A DNA stretch of 64,000 nt from Owenia fusiformis (taxonomy: Eukaryota; Annelida; Polychaeta; Sabellida; Oweniidae). Shown piece by piece: positions 32,130 to 43,649 of this stretch (the first letter of the stretch is position 1; each line of letters starts with the position of its first letter). Location: NCBI GenBank assembly GCA_903813345.2, contig CAIIXF020000001.1, forward strand, positions 34,811,366 to 34,875,365, written 5' to 3'. A program made the position numbers and the translations under genes. A model generated the notes under the pieces. That model saw only the letters and a program-made list of their open reading frames with translations. It ran no database searches and was not told where the DNA came from.

Positions 32130-35100
32130 CTGTAACACATAAAATGTATTAATAGGACAGTCTTCCAAAAGTACATCAAGTCACTAGTTATCTACAGGAA
32201 TCTTCCTATCTATTTCAAGTGTCTTATTGATGAAAATTCAAAAGATACCTCCACTTAAGAGTTATTCCAAAATAAAAGGGTTGTCTTTTGGGGTCACCCT
32301 TAGATATTCGGAATCCTGAGCTATGATTCAAAAAGGGGAATGCATTTGAAAAATGTTTAAATTCAATGATTTGGCAATATTTCATTTTCTCATGTAATGG
32401 GACAATGTGATTTAACATCCTTCTCTGATAAAAAATATTAAAAATATTATTTCAATCTAGGCAACAATTTCAATATAGGTTATGTAAAAGTACACATTAC
32501 AGCATCCTCCTAAGTCCTAACGCAGGGTTCCAGACATCATCCACTAAGTTCCTTCCTTCTTCTTGGAAGAAGGAGGTATGAGTTCTGGAGGCCTGTGTTC
32601 GGAGGATGACATTACAGTAAAACCTGTCTAAATCAAACACCATTGGGATTAGCTAAAAGTGTTCAGGTGTTCAAATTTCGAGGTTTTGCATTCACGAGAC
32701 TCTGGATTTTGAAGAAATGTGAACAAATTCTCAATAAATATTTATAGTTACTTTGACCACATAGCTTTATGGCATTCCAGTCATTTGAAAATTTGATTCA
32801 AATGAATTTAGTCATGCTGGAAAGACCCATTATTTAAACATGGGGGTCAATGGGAGGAAAAATGGGAGCGAAAAAAGTGTTCAGACTGGGGGTGTTCTGA
32901 TTAGCCAGGTGTTCGGATATACAGGTTTTACATATATTAGACACAAAATATGTAGTTATGTTTTGTTACTATTTGTACATAAATCTTATCAGTTAAAATA
33001 TGTCATTGATTAGTCAAAGCAATTAACATGATTCACAACATTAGCTGTGTTTACCTCAGATAACTCTTGAGTTATACATAATATACGTCTATACGTAATA
33101 TATAAATATGATCTAAAAAGACCAGTAAATCAAAATGTCAGTATAGCATACTTAGATATCATATATTTGAAATTCATTTTACACTTTGGCACATTAGGGC
33201 AGAATCCTGCTTGAATATCAAATGAAAAATGTGACTTAAGCACTAATTTGGTTGTATTATTTGAAGTAACAATTTGAAGATAGTGCAATTATGGCTGCTG
33301 AGGCTGACTTTCATTTAGTATACATTATATGATGACAAGAGCTTCCTATATTAAAAAAACAATAAATAGTATGGTGGGTACTGGGCTCACATGGTGTTGC
33401 TCAAAAGTGAATGATGGCTAAAATGGCCGAAAAAAATGGATGTAATTTTTGACGATTTTTTGTAACAAAATTATTTCATACAACTACTCTTTAGAGTGAC
33501 ATGGCTTTTTACAATGCAGGACACCTGAAATTATTTGTAAAGGTAGGAAATGGGCCACAAGTGAATTTCGCAAGACAAAAATGGCGACCATTTTGAATTT
33601 AGGCGAGCTTTTGAACCAGAAGTCATAATATATATATAGTCTCAATAAAATTAAGAAATGGGCCACAAGTGAATTTCGCAAGACAAAAATGGCGGCCATT
33701 TTGAAAATAGGCGAGCTTTTGAACCAGGAGTCATAAGGGAGTTTTCTGTATTGATGTTGAACAAATAACTTAAATAACTTAAAACAGGAATCCTATCGGC
33801 AGAGGTTTTGAGGCAAATGGTCCAAAAGTGGATTTCGTGAGACATATGGACAAATCAATGTTAACTAAAATGGCTGAAAATAAAAAAAATGGATATAAAT
33901 ATTTGCCGATTTTTTTGTAACAAAATTATAACTCTTTACAGTGACATGGGAGTCTTCAAGGTATCGATTCACATTTAATGTATGCTAATTGTTTTGGGCC
34001 TTTGAGATCTCCAGATCAATTTTGCCTGTAAAATGCATTTTGTATTTTGTATCATTTGAAACTTACTTCAACCATCATTATAAGATAGATAGATGTCAAT
34101 TTATTGCAGAAAATACAAATAAAATATCATCAAACATCATTTTTCAACTAGAAAACACCAACTCCACGGAGTAGCAAATCCCAATGAACACTATAACATA
34201 TACGAATCTGTATTTGTCACAGAAAATATAAACATTAGAAAAATTAGAGATATCAGAATTTCTACCAATTTTAAAAGCATTTGGTTGATCATTTAAAGGC
34301 ACAAAGATACAATACAATAAAGATACAATATTTGCAATCTACTCTAAATTGCCTTTCATTTGAGTATAATAAAACTATACTTCAGAAAGATCTCAAAATT
34401 AACGCAAATTCCTGTTGGCAGCCATTTAGAATTCTGAGGCACAAATCAGAAAGACAATACCATAGTAATGATCTACCCTAAACTTCCTTCAATTTGAGTA
34501 TAATATAGCCATACATTAAAGGGATCAGAAAATTATTGCGAAATCTCACATAAGGTGACCATTTTTACGAGACTCAAATTACAAAACCAATGCGATATTT
34601 GCAATCTACTCTAAATTGCCTTTCATTTGAGTATAATAAAGCTATACTTTAGAAATATCTCAAAATTAAGGCAAATTCCCATTTTCCCGACCCTCCCCAC
34701 CATACATGGCCCTTGGGGTCATGGTGAAAAATTCGGAGTATATATGAAATAGATAGATGGTGTGAATATACTACCTAAAGGATCTGTACCTATTAGTGTA
34801 CCTATAAGAACTTAGAAAATTATTGAAAAGGGTAAAATGGAATTCCAGAATTATTTTTATGCAATTTGAATCTTTATTAAGTATATTTTCAACAAATCAT
34901 AAAAATAGTGTGGAATATATGGTAAAAAGGTGTTTTTAACAGTGGTTCTAAACACATGTCATGTTGACTCTTCAAATGAGTAATTTTGACATATTTTCAC
35001 AAAACCTTGATTAAAATCTTGGGTTTTGTAGATAGACTTAATTTCACCTGTCAATATAAGAACTACAATGTGTCCTGATCTACAAAGCTTCATTTCAAGT

Positions 35101-38100
35101 GCCATTCATGCATAAATAGTTAGTAATCCTATTGAATTGAAAGACACCCTATTGTGTTTTTGTTGTAAACAGTGAATGACCTTCTCCATTCATTGACAGA
35201 TTGAGGCACTTCCACAAACCAGACCCCCTCTAAATTTACCTTTATTGTTTAGTATTGACACTATTTTATAATTCAAACATGAAATAAGAGAGGGTCCTAA
35301 GTGTGGAAGATACACAATATGAAAGTATAACAAAAATTTTAGTTTTAAAATGGAGGCCATATTGAAATTGCCATTATAGTCAAGAATCCATTCTGCCTTG
35401 AATGTATTGCTTGAGGAAGATGCAACACAAAACCTTCTACGAAAATAGAAAATCTTATTTGGAAAGACATTCTGAACTGAACCTTGCAACAAACTCTGTC
35501 ATTTACTATAACGATTGTGTCAACGTATTACGCCACAGAGACATCCAACCCGGGTTCCCATAGATAATTCTGAACACCATGTTCAAACCTCTAAACAGAC
35601 ATGTATTCAATTATCAATGATAACAAGATCAAAGGAAACATGTGTCATTTGCAATAAAGCAATTAAATCACCGGTAACTTAAAATATGTTTTTCAAAAAT
35701 CTGTTCATGGGGTATACTATTAGAACATGTGATATGTAAGCAATGAGCCTGATAATCAAAAAAATGTTTCGTATTAGTCATTTGTTTGAATGGATATTGC
35801 TTGTTAAAGTGTTCATATGAAATAAACTAAGACCATTATGTCATCTGTCATTGTTTTAATATCTTTCACAATGCCAAATGAAAACATAATGCAATGGAAA
35901 GTCTCAACTAGATTTAGCTTGAATTTAGGTTTTGTATTTTCAACTGTTGCTCTTTGTGTTCTACCTATCTTTGTATTCTATCTTTAATGATGTTTTGACA
36001 TATATAATAGTATCTAGGTTGAATACCTAGGTTAAAGCTACAGTATTTACAATAAGGGTGATCATGGTACTTGTTCAGAACACATTTAATAAGGTTCATT
36101 TTACCATATGATATATTCTTTTTAGGGTTTATTTTAGAATTTGTGTTTTCAGTATGTTGCCATTTGTGTCCCACCTTAATGATATTTTAATATACCCTCT
36201 TGTTTGAATACCTACTGTATATCAACTGAGGTGATCATGGTACTCTTGTTGAGAACACTTTTATTAAGGTTCATTTTTTCAAAAGATATATTAAGTTTTT
36301 AGTTTTTTTTATAATATGTGTTTTCAATATGTTGCCCTTTGTGTTCTACCTGAACGATGTTCTGATATATCGATTGAGGAATGGTCAACATACTTAAAAT
36401 GATCATGATTGAAGACTAACATACCCCTAAATGATATTTAGAATGATTTGGGTTGTCAAACTTAAATGCACTGAATGACCTTAGTTTTAATCCAAATGAC
36501 CTAATTTCATTTTTGATGTGTTCATAATTGATAAAAGTAACTATTTCCATATTATTTTCAATGAAACCTTTGGGGGCACTTTCAGGTACATTAGGTAACG
36601 GATCCTTTCAAACAATAACATTTATTACATTTTTAAAGCGGCGGCCATCTTGGAAATTTTTTTGTTGCATACAACTATTCACCAGTATACATCTTTCCAC
36701 CAAATATGAAGAAAATCCATCTGCTAGTATTCGAGTTATCTTCCGGATGGACAGACTGACAGATGGATGGAGGGCTTCACTATATCGCTACCGAACATAA
36801 GATCCAGAGAGCAATTTTCTAGCAACACCATTCTTACATAGTTAAACGAACCGATGTTTTTACATATTGACCTCAAGCTTTGTATTCTTGAATGTTTTTT
36901 CAGTATTTTGCCTAACTTATCTGTGCCCAAAACCAAAAACAGGTGAACCCTGAGTGTCAGACCCTTGTTATCTCTCTTTAAAAGTAGCAAAATCAACGGG
37001 TCTTCAATATTAGGATCATAAAAAAAATTTGAGCTTAATTATTATAAAGAGTTCAAGCAAGTGTTGTAAATAACAAGACACTTACTTATGAAAGTATCCG
37101 TAACATCTGCATCTTCAGTAGTTAGAATATACAGCTGTAAAACCAGCTGTGGAGCTGCCTCCATGAAACATTCAAACAGCCTAAGAAGGGTCCCATCAGC
37201 ATCTTCATATAGCATTTGCTTATACAAATACTTTTTCTTGCGTCTTTCCTCATTGATACTTACATGTCGACTCTTGATGCCAAATATGAGAGAGTCTATA
37301 TATCTGGAAATGAGATTCATTATTTTATTAATCAAAAGTCAAAGAAATTTTCAAGGATAAATCAGTTATTAAAAGCCCCATGTAAAGTTTAAACCACTTT
37401 GGCTTATATTGTAGTCTTACCCAATGTTATCAAAGTGTGATATGTGAAACTTTTTTTTTTAATTTCAAAAAGTGGTTTTTGATAGACTTTTTGTTCCAAA
37501 ATTTGTGAATTTATTTAAAACCAACTTTTAGAGGTCACTCATATATTCTAATTAGCCACAATTCATACCAGTGCATAGCATACATCCTCCCATGTTTTTT
37601 GCCGAAAAAAATAAGAAAATCGGTTGATAAACAAGCGAGAAATGAACTTATCAGTGCATGAAAATGGTTCTGAGAAAAATGCATTTCAAAATTTTAGTTC
37701 TCATAGAAACCAATGGTACAATGATATTTAAAACATAATTTATTCTTCCTTTTAACCTGGTTAGACAATCAATATTGTTTTTTTATGAAAGTCTAGCATA
37801 TTTACAAAAGATTGACATCGAAAAAAAAAATTCAATTTTTTTCAAAAAGTTTTTGTTACCTGAGTGACATCACTGATGTTTCAAAATATTTTTGATAAGC
37901 TAAAACATTGAAGTGGCCCATTAAATATGACATTTTATTATTGAAATAGTGTGTCTTTTGTTCAATCTTTGCATTGGTGTTAAAAATATAATCTTTTTTG
38001 AAATGCATTAAGAAATATTTGATGATTAAGAAATTTCAACTTTTTTTGAAAAATGGCGGGAAATTTGAATATTTGAGAATTGAAATGCTCACAACTTTTT

Positions 38101-41100
38101 TTTCAAAAAAAATTTTTGTTCAAAAATCTCTAAAATCTCTTTTTAAGTCCTGACAAATAGTAAATGAATGATAAAAAAATATTTTCAAACTTTAGACGGG
38201 GACTTTAAAGGTTGCTCCATATATGTTATCAGTTCAGCAGTATCTTTATCTATATTCAACTTATGAACAAATGATTTTCACATGTTTTCAGCATAACTCT
38301 GAGTCTGATGGTACTAATGAGATCTGGATCATCCGATGTATTTTGTCTTTTTAATTTTTTTCAAAAAATAATGTTTAAATTTTTTGTCCGCTGTGACAGG
38401 GCAGTTTCAAATGTGAAATACATTGATTTATGAACTATATTTTACAACAACACTTTAGAGGAATACTTATCATAATTGGGAAAGAGGTTTGACACGTTCT
38501 CTCATCTAAAGTGCAGTAAAAGATAATGAAACTTTAATTCTGAATTTCTTAACGTAGTTCAAATTTGAAACTGCTACACAGCGGACAAAAAAATTAAACA
38601 CTAATTTTTATGAAAAAAATTAAAAAGAAATGTACATCCAGATCTTATTAATACCTTCAGATTTATACTGAAAACATATGTAAATATCATTGTGTTACTT
38701 TATCATGCCATTAAAAAGTTAAAAAAGAAATGGAACATTTTAGAGTATGGTGCCCTGGCGTCGTTTTCAATAGCTTTTACACCTAGCACTTCGAGAGCCA
38801 TGTTAGATTTTGAAACTTGGCTCTCCAACGGAGAAATGGACAGCTGAATAATAATGACCTTTGAAACACGAATGAAGATGATCGGTGGCTTACTTTTGTT
38901 GTCTAACTATGTCATACATCATTATCATCCTTCTGTGCAAGTATTGGAGCACTGAAGTACTTCCTTTTCGATCAAGACTTGTAATTGTTAGTCGAGTGAA
39001 TGTTTTTTCTGCCATTCCAATATGGCGTTTTCTGCTCGGACATTTTCGTAAATCTCCGGAGGTTGTCTGAACCTAACTCATTCTCAAAATTCATTTCGTT
39101 CGTTGCGTATCTCAGTCCTAGCAAACCGCCATATTGGAAATGGGTTGAAAAAACATTCACTCGATGAACAATTTACAAGTCTTGATCGAAAAAGAAGTAT
39201 TTCAGCGCTCCAATACTTGCACGGATGGATGACGCTGATGTAAGACACAGTTAGTGACCAAAAGTAAGCCGCTGATCTCATTATTCATGTTTTAAAGGTC
39301 ACTATTATTCAGCTGTCCAGTGCGCCGTGGGAAAGCTATTATATCAAAATCCAAATAGCTTTCGCAGGAAGTAAACCTAGCGTTATTGGATTTCATACAG
39401 AAGTGAAGGTTGCACCCCGGGGGTTGCGCACAAATGTTATACCAATTGCATTGCATAAATTGTGAAGTTTTCTTAGTGTTTTTATGAAAAATAGCATGCT
39501 CCATCACTGCACAGCAGACAACTCGTTCGATACCTGCCTGTGTTCTTGTCCACTCTTTCTTTCTATCCAGTAAGCACTTTTATGCTGCTTGATTAGTCTT
39601 TATGTACTTTTTTGACACTTATTACTGGCACAGCGTTACTTTTTCACTTGTTACTTTAATGTGGCTTATTGTGGCTGGCATTTTAATGTTTATATTTCAG
39701 ATTTTCTAAAGTTGATATGTTTTTTTTGTGTTTTTTACGACTGGTTTATTTACACTATATACACTGTCGATTCTCCTAGAATCTCTTAGAGTCTCTTAAA
39801 CTCAAAATCCACAAAAACTTTACAAGCCCAAACGAGACCCTATCTGTTGCAAGACTAACGCCTGGCATAACCGTCACCATGTTATTCAGTGTTTTTAAGT
39901 AGCGCAAGGATCCTGCCATGACCGTGGTAATGTTATCGTGAAAGCCTGGTATAACCGCAACAACGCTGTATTATATTGCAATGCCTGCCATGACCGTGAC
40001 AATGTAATATAGTTCTGCAAGGCTTGGCATGACCATGACAATGTAATATAGTACTGCAAGGCCTGGCATGACCGTGACAATGTAATATACTGTAGTACTG
40101 CAAGGCCTGGCATGACCGTGATAATGTTATATAGTTCTGCAAGGCCTGGCATGACCACGACAATGTAATATAATATTGCAAGTTCAGGTATGAGAGTGGT
40201 AATGTAGAAATTTACGATTAGGACTGCTATAACCGTGACAATGTGTATTGCAACGCCTGGCATGACCATGGCAATGTAATATAGTTCTGCAAGGCCTGGC
40301 ATGGCCGTGACAATGTAATATAGTATTGCAAGGCTTGGTATGACCGCCGTGGCAATGTGATATTATAGTATTCCAAGTTCGGGTATGAGAGTGGTAATGT
40401 AGAAATTTATGATTGCAACAAGTGACCGTGACAATGTGTATTTCAAAACCTGGCATGACCGTGACAATGTATTATGGGATCGCAAAGCCTGGAATGACCG
40501 TGACAATGATTATGTAATATAGTATTGCAAGGCCAGGTATGAGGGTGGTAATGTAGAAATTTAGGCTTAATCCTACTATGACTGTTATAATGTATTGCAA
40601 TGATTAGTAAATATGTTAGCCAAAATATGTATGACATTAATGCCAGGAATATCCTTAACAATTTTAAGTGATCGTCATTACAATTAAACAGTTTAATACT
40701 ATGATCATGGTGTTTAACTACCTTAATCATGTCAAAATCAAAATAACTACTGTACATTAATATTCACATTCGCTTATAAACCACAATAAAGGCTACGGTC
40801 GCACCAGGCTTCCACAATAACACTTCCAGGGTCATGACAGGCCTTGCAATATAATAGAGCGTTGTCACGGTTGCCAGGCTTACACGATACGATAACACTA
40901 CCATGGTCATGGCAGGATCCTTGCGCTACTTAAAAACACTGATTAAGGTACATCTGGAAAGTAACATTTTGGTAAAAAATTGCTATACCTGCACATGTTA
41001 TTTTCTGGTACGAAATAAAGTATGAAGGCATGTGTCAATTTCCTTGCTTTTTTCAGGAAAGTATCATTACATTGTCTTCTTTTAGAATATCTGGTAGGGG

Positions 41101-41947
41101 TTCAATGGGAACTCCAGGAAATTCTGATATTTCACACTTTCTATTTTTCCAAATTTTCTTTCAAAGTTTCCAGACAACACAGAAGCTTCCATTGAACTGT
41201 TTCCAGATATTCTAAAAGTAAACAGTGTAACGATACTTTCCTGAAAAAAGCAAGGAAATACACACATGACTTCATACTTAATTTTGTACCAGAAAATAAC
41301 ATGTGCAGGTATAGCAATTTTACCAAAATGTTACTTTCCAGCTGAACCTTAACATGGCGACGGTTGTGGCAGGCGTAAGTCTTGCAATAGATAGCATGTC
41401 GCCCAAACCCTTTCCATCGGGTCTTGGAATGGGGTCTTTTAAAGATTTATGATATACCTGTGCTTACTAACCTCAATATTTGTCCCAGTTGTAGCATTAA
41501 CAATATTGCACGTAAAACCCATTTCCACCTTGGTATTATCTTAACTTTTGGCCTTTTCTTTTTGTGATGTCGATAATCCATAAGATACCAACGTAGACTC
41601 ATTATACTCATTGTCAATGATGGAACTGTAATAAATCCTACTGTCATACCAAAATAGCCCCAGAATCCCGCTCGATAATAAATTATGGCACAAAATATAT
41701 CAGATCCAACATCGAACAAGAATGAAAGAATTGAAAAAACAGCAACTGCTCCGTCCAAATATGTATAGTCTAGATCTTCGGGCGTAGCATCTGTTTCATC
41801 AACTGATTTACGTGTCAAAGTTGGACTGTTGAATGAGTGAAATGATGCATCAACTTCATCCACCGCATGAAGTGGGATTTGTTCACAATCGGCGTCATAA
41901 TCGTCCCATCGAGTGTGCAGAAATTTTTTCTGACTTTTGGGTTCCAT
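31225..41947 (-). CDS. XK-related (XKR4/6/8-type) multipass membrane protein, 3 coding exons
   Basis: Coding exons on -: 41947-41472, 37303-37086, 32129-31225. Phases 2 and 1 join cleanly to give 532 residues from the ATG at 41947. That ATG is chosen for its context (A at -3, G at +4); an in-frame ATG at 41965 would add six residues. Family hallmarks: FDVGSDI in the first membrane segment, QLGQILRY, ECFMEAAPQLVLQLYI, SLTSLAWSL, YIFCFFNL, LLHPNGAF. At least eight hydrophobic segments are visible. XKR proteins act at the plasma membrane; several (Xkr4/8/9, nematode CED-8) are caspase-activated phospholipid scramblases. The N-terminal tail here holds DEVD-A and DETD-A before the first membrane helix. 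The C-terminal ~105 residues are polar and Gly/Asn/Ser-rich. Paralogue assignment is not attempted. Confidence 0.93.
32613..32934. mobile_element. MITE with 'acagtaaaacctgt' end
   Basis: The left 'tacagtaaaacctgtctaa' and right 'tacaggttttaca' ends are inverted. The interior repeats 'gtgttcrgatt' motifs. A related left end lies at 56410 ('gacagtaaaacctgttaa') in a CAP-gene intron. Confidence 0.65.
35941..36360. repeat. ~180-bp tandem repeat, three copies
   Basis: Recurrent blocks: 'gtgatcatggtactYttgtt', 'aaggttcattttWYcaW' and 'gtgttttcaRtatgttgcc' at about 36050-36160, 36230-36340 and partially at 35930. Confidence 0.6.
36620..36795. mobile_element. Fragment of a Helentron-like element
   Basis: Contains 'gcggcggccatcttgg', 'aaatatgaagaaaatccat', 'tattcgagttatcttccgga' and a decayed 'gatggacagac' tetranucleotide stretch, the same order as in 28700-28915. 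Confidence 0.5.
37086..37303 (-). CDS. XKR middle coding exon
   Basis: 218 nt between 'catttccag' and 'gtaagt', phase 2 in, phase 1 out. Encodes YIDSLIFGIKSRHVS, then a charged loop and LLRLFECFMEAAPQLVLQLY, the most conserved XKR stretch. Confidence 0.95.
37368..38210 (+). repeat. ~840-bp inverted-terminus element, family B copy 1
   Basis: Near-identical to the reverse complement of 57691-58519. The ends are 'ttaaaagcccca' and 'cggggactttaa', short TIRs. The middle has AT-rich stretches and 'aaaaatggcgggaaatttga'. It lies in XKR intron 1; the other copy lies in CAP-gene intron 1. A truncated third copy starts near 43348. Confidence 0.8.
38281..38682. mobile_element. Foldback element in XKR intron 1
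   Basis: Arms of about 130 bp pair. 'catgttttcagcataa' (38281) is opposite 'actgaaaacatatg' (to ~38682), 'gagatctggat' opposite 'atccagatctt', and 'ttttttgtccgctgtg' (38377) opposite 'cacagcggacaaaaaa'. Confidence 0.75.
38825..39331. mobile_element. Foldback element in XKR intron 1
   Basis: Long arms (over 200 bp) pair: 'tggacagctgaataataatg' near 38838 with its reverse complement ending 39319, and 'caatatggcg' with 'cgccatattg' near the centre. Weak pairing extends about 60 bp further out on both sides. Confidence 0.8.
39833..41398 (+). repeat. Inverted-repeat element, family A, copy 3 (interrupted)
   Basis: Same termini and ~50-bp tandem array as 1174-1975. Its right terminal region is split by a 402-bp element at a TTAA (40943). 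The right terminus ends 'cttgcaatagatagcatg' (41381-41398), 73 bp before XKR exon 1's donor. Confidence 0.85.
40947..41348. mobile_element. TTAA-targeted foldback element nested in family A copy 3
   Basis: The ends are 'ggtacatctggaaagtaaca' and its near reverse complement 'tgttactttccagctgaacc'. Both sides carry TTAA (40943-40946, 41349-41352). Copy 2 of the host repeat has the empty site with a single TTAA (1926-1929) and matching flanks. TTAA duplication is typical of piggyBac and Kolobok elements. No transposase; the small frames inside are arm translations. Confidence 0.9.
41472..41947 (-). CDS. XKR first coding exon
   Basis: 476 nt from ATG 41947 to donor 'gttagt'. Encodes a ~65-residue acidic cytosolic tail, then YLDGAVAVFSILSFLFDVGS, a second helix with GFITVPSLTMSIMSLRWYL, a basic loop and QLGQILR. 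The tail contains DEVDA (41860 to 41846) and DETDA (41800 to 41786). Confidence 0.93.
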
Positions 41948-42140
41948 CTTGCCGACTCTGAGCATTTCGTATCTAGTTTCCACAAAATGTAAACAATGAC
42001 ACAATGGTATTCTGATGTCAAGTACATGACATTTTTATTTTACATAAGTTAAAAATAGCTCGTTTAAACAAAACTGTAGCTCTATTTCAATAAATTAATT
42101 TAGAAATAAACAGTGGAAATTAAACACAAGATTGTCAATT

Positions 42141-42150
42141 ACGCATGCGT
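42141..42150. promoter_or_regulatory. NRF-1-like palindrome upstream of XKR
   Basis: 'acgcatgcgt' lies about 190 bp upstream of the XKR start codon, in a short GC-richer stretch ('acccgcgaaa' follows). No TATA box was seen. Confidence 0.25.
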
Positions 42151-42392
42151 ATTAAGGATCCAAAGTTCAAACCCGCGAAATTTGAACTAACACAAGTTTG
42201 GGAAGTTTTCTTTTAGTGCTTTTATCGGCAGCAGATTATAATGTTTGTATGTTAGAATGTGGTACAAATGTATACTTTTTGAAAATGCCATAAGCTAGCA
42301 AACAACATGGCAAGTTTAGAAATTGAATTTTACTTTCAATTTTGCTGTGAATGATATAAAGTCATAAAAAACAATATATGATAGGGATAAAG

Positions 42393-42480
42393 AGTCCACC
42401 CGGTATGGCTCAGTGGCAGAGAGAGTCAAGGTTACCAATGTCGCTTGGCCCCGGGTTCGATTCCCGGTTCAGACAAGTTT
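42393..42480 (+). mobile_element. tRNA-derived SINE head
   Basis: A-box-like 'tggctcagtggcaga' (about 42406) and B-box 'gggttcgattcccgg' (42453-42467) are spaced as in a tRNA, and the T-arm stem ccggg/cccgg is perfect. The acceptor stem does not pair, so this is the head of a SINE rather than a working tRNA gene; the body probably runs to about 42740. Confidence 0.65.
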
Positions 42481-42740
42481 GTTTGTGCGTTATGTAATTC
42501 TGGGTGTTTGACTGAGTGGTTCACGACTCGTTATTAAGGCTGTGGTGTGTACCTGTATGTCTGTGTACCTTTGCACATAAAAGAAAACAGAGCTACTCCA
42601 AGGAGGGGTTTCTGGCTCTATCTTCGAGTGTAAAATACAGAATATACTGTTTATATTCCATCCGAAAGTTATCGTCAGGCTTCGGGATAGGCTACATGAT
42701 TAAAGATGGCTTACCACAATGCATGTCACCGTGACATGCA

Positions 42741-43649
42741 AGGGATCGGAGTGACTTGGAAACTACTGGAAATTTGGGTTTTATTGACCTTCTATGTTTA
42801 CACGAGTGTTTTGTGGCGAACCACATAAAAACTTGCCATTGGACATTAAAGTTATAATTGTACTCTAAGATAACGGAGGTCTACAACATTTCTAAAAACA
42901 ATACCCGTGATATTTCTGGATGGCAAGAAATAAACTATATGTATTTTTTCAACGAGATGGAATGATGTTGTTTTCTTCGTCTAAGGAAGAAGCATGTCCC
43001 CGGACACGCGCCCCTCCACCCTCCCTCATTTGAAACCAGGGATACGCCCCTCGCCTGTGTAGACTAACATATATTTTTATTACCTACAAAGAAACCCCTG
43101 GATGAACATTATTTCAGCTGATATTCCTCTTGAAACTTGGTTAATCTTAAAAATCTGGGAAGTGGGACTCCCTTTAGAGAAGCTTTGAACTGAATTTACA
43201 CTTCTTAATGCTGAAATTGATATTTTATCCATACATTTTAAGAAAATAGGTATATCAAAGAAGATGTTAGCCAAATATTGACCTGATAGCTCAGAAAAAA
43301 GAAAAAATTTCTAATTTTCTCTCTACAGTCCTAGTTGCCCCTTTAATGGACCCATGTAAAGTTAAGCCACTTTGGCTTTTATAAAAATAATCTTACGCAA
43401 TGTTATCAAAATGAGGTAAACTCCCCTCCAAAAGTTTGGCAACTGTGGACTATGTGTTAAAGCCTCTTTTTATATTGGCAATTTTAAAAAAATCATTTTT
43501 CGCCTCCTGTGTTATTTCAATGGGAGAGGTTTCATGAAAAATAATTTTGACTTTGGAGACTTATAACTTTGTTAAACCTGAAGAATATATCAATATTTGT
43601 TAAACAAAGTTCAACATTCAATCGGATGAATGAATATCTTTTCATAGAT
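42741..43649. other. Intergenic DNA with truncated family B repeat
   Basis: 43348-43430 matches the start of the 37368 element ('cccatgtaaagtt', 'ccactttggcttt', 'caatgttatcaaa'). 'ctcccctccaaaagtttgg' (about 43423) recurs inverted at about 46862, flanking the LINE. No gene. Confidence 0.5.

Larger units (their letters stand above)
32130..37085 (-). other. XKR intron 2 (~5 kb), repeat-rich
   Basis: Contains a MITE (32613-32934), ~100-bp tandem duplications with 'caaaaatggcggccatttt' (33550-33740), three diverged copies of a 'gcaatctactctaaattgcc' unit (34310-34680), a ~180-bp tandem repeat (35941-36360) and a Helentron-like fragment (36620-36795). No additional exon recognised. Confidence 0.6.

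Noticed and set aside
42393-42480. Functional tRNA gene
   Set aside because: A- and B-boxes and T-arm are good, but the acceptor stem does not pair; better explained as a SINE head.
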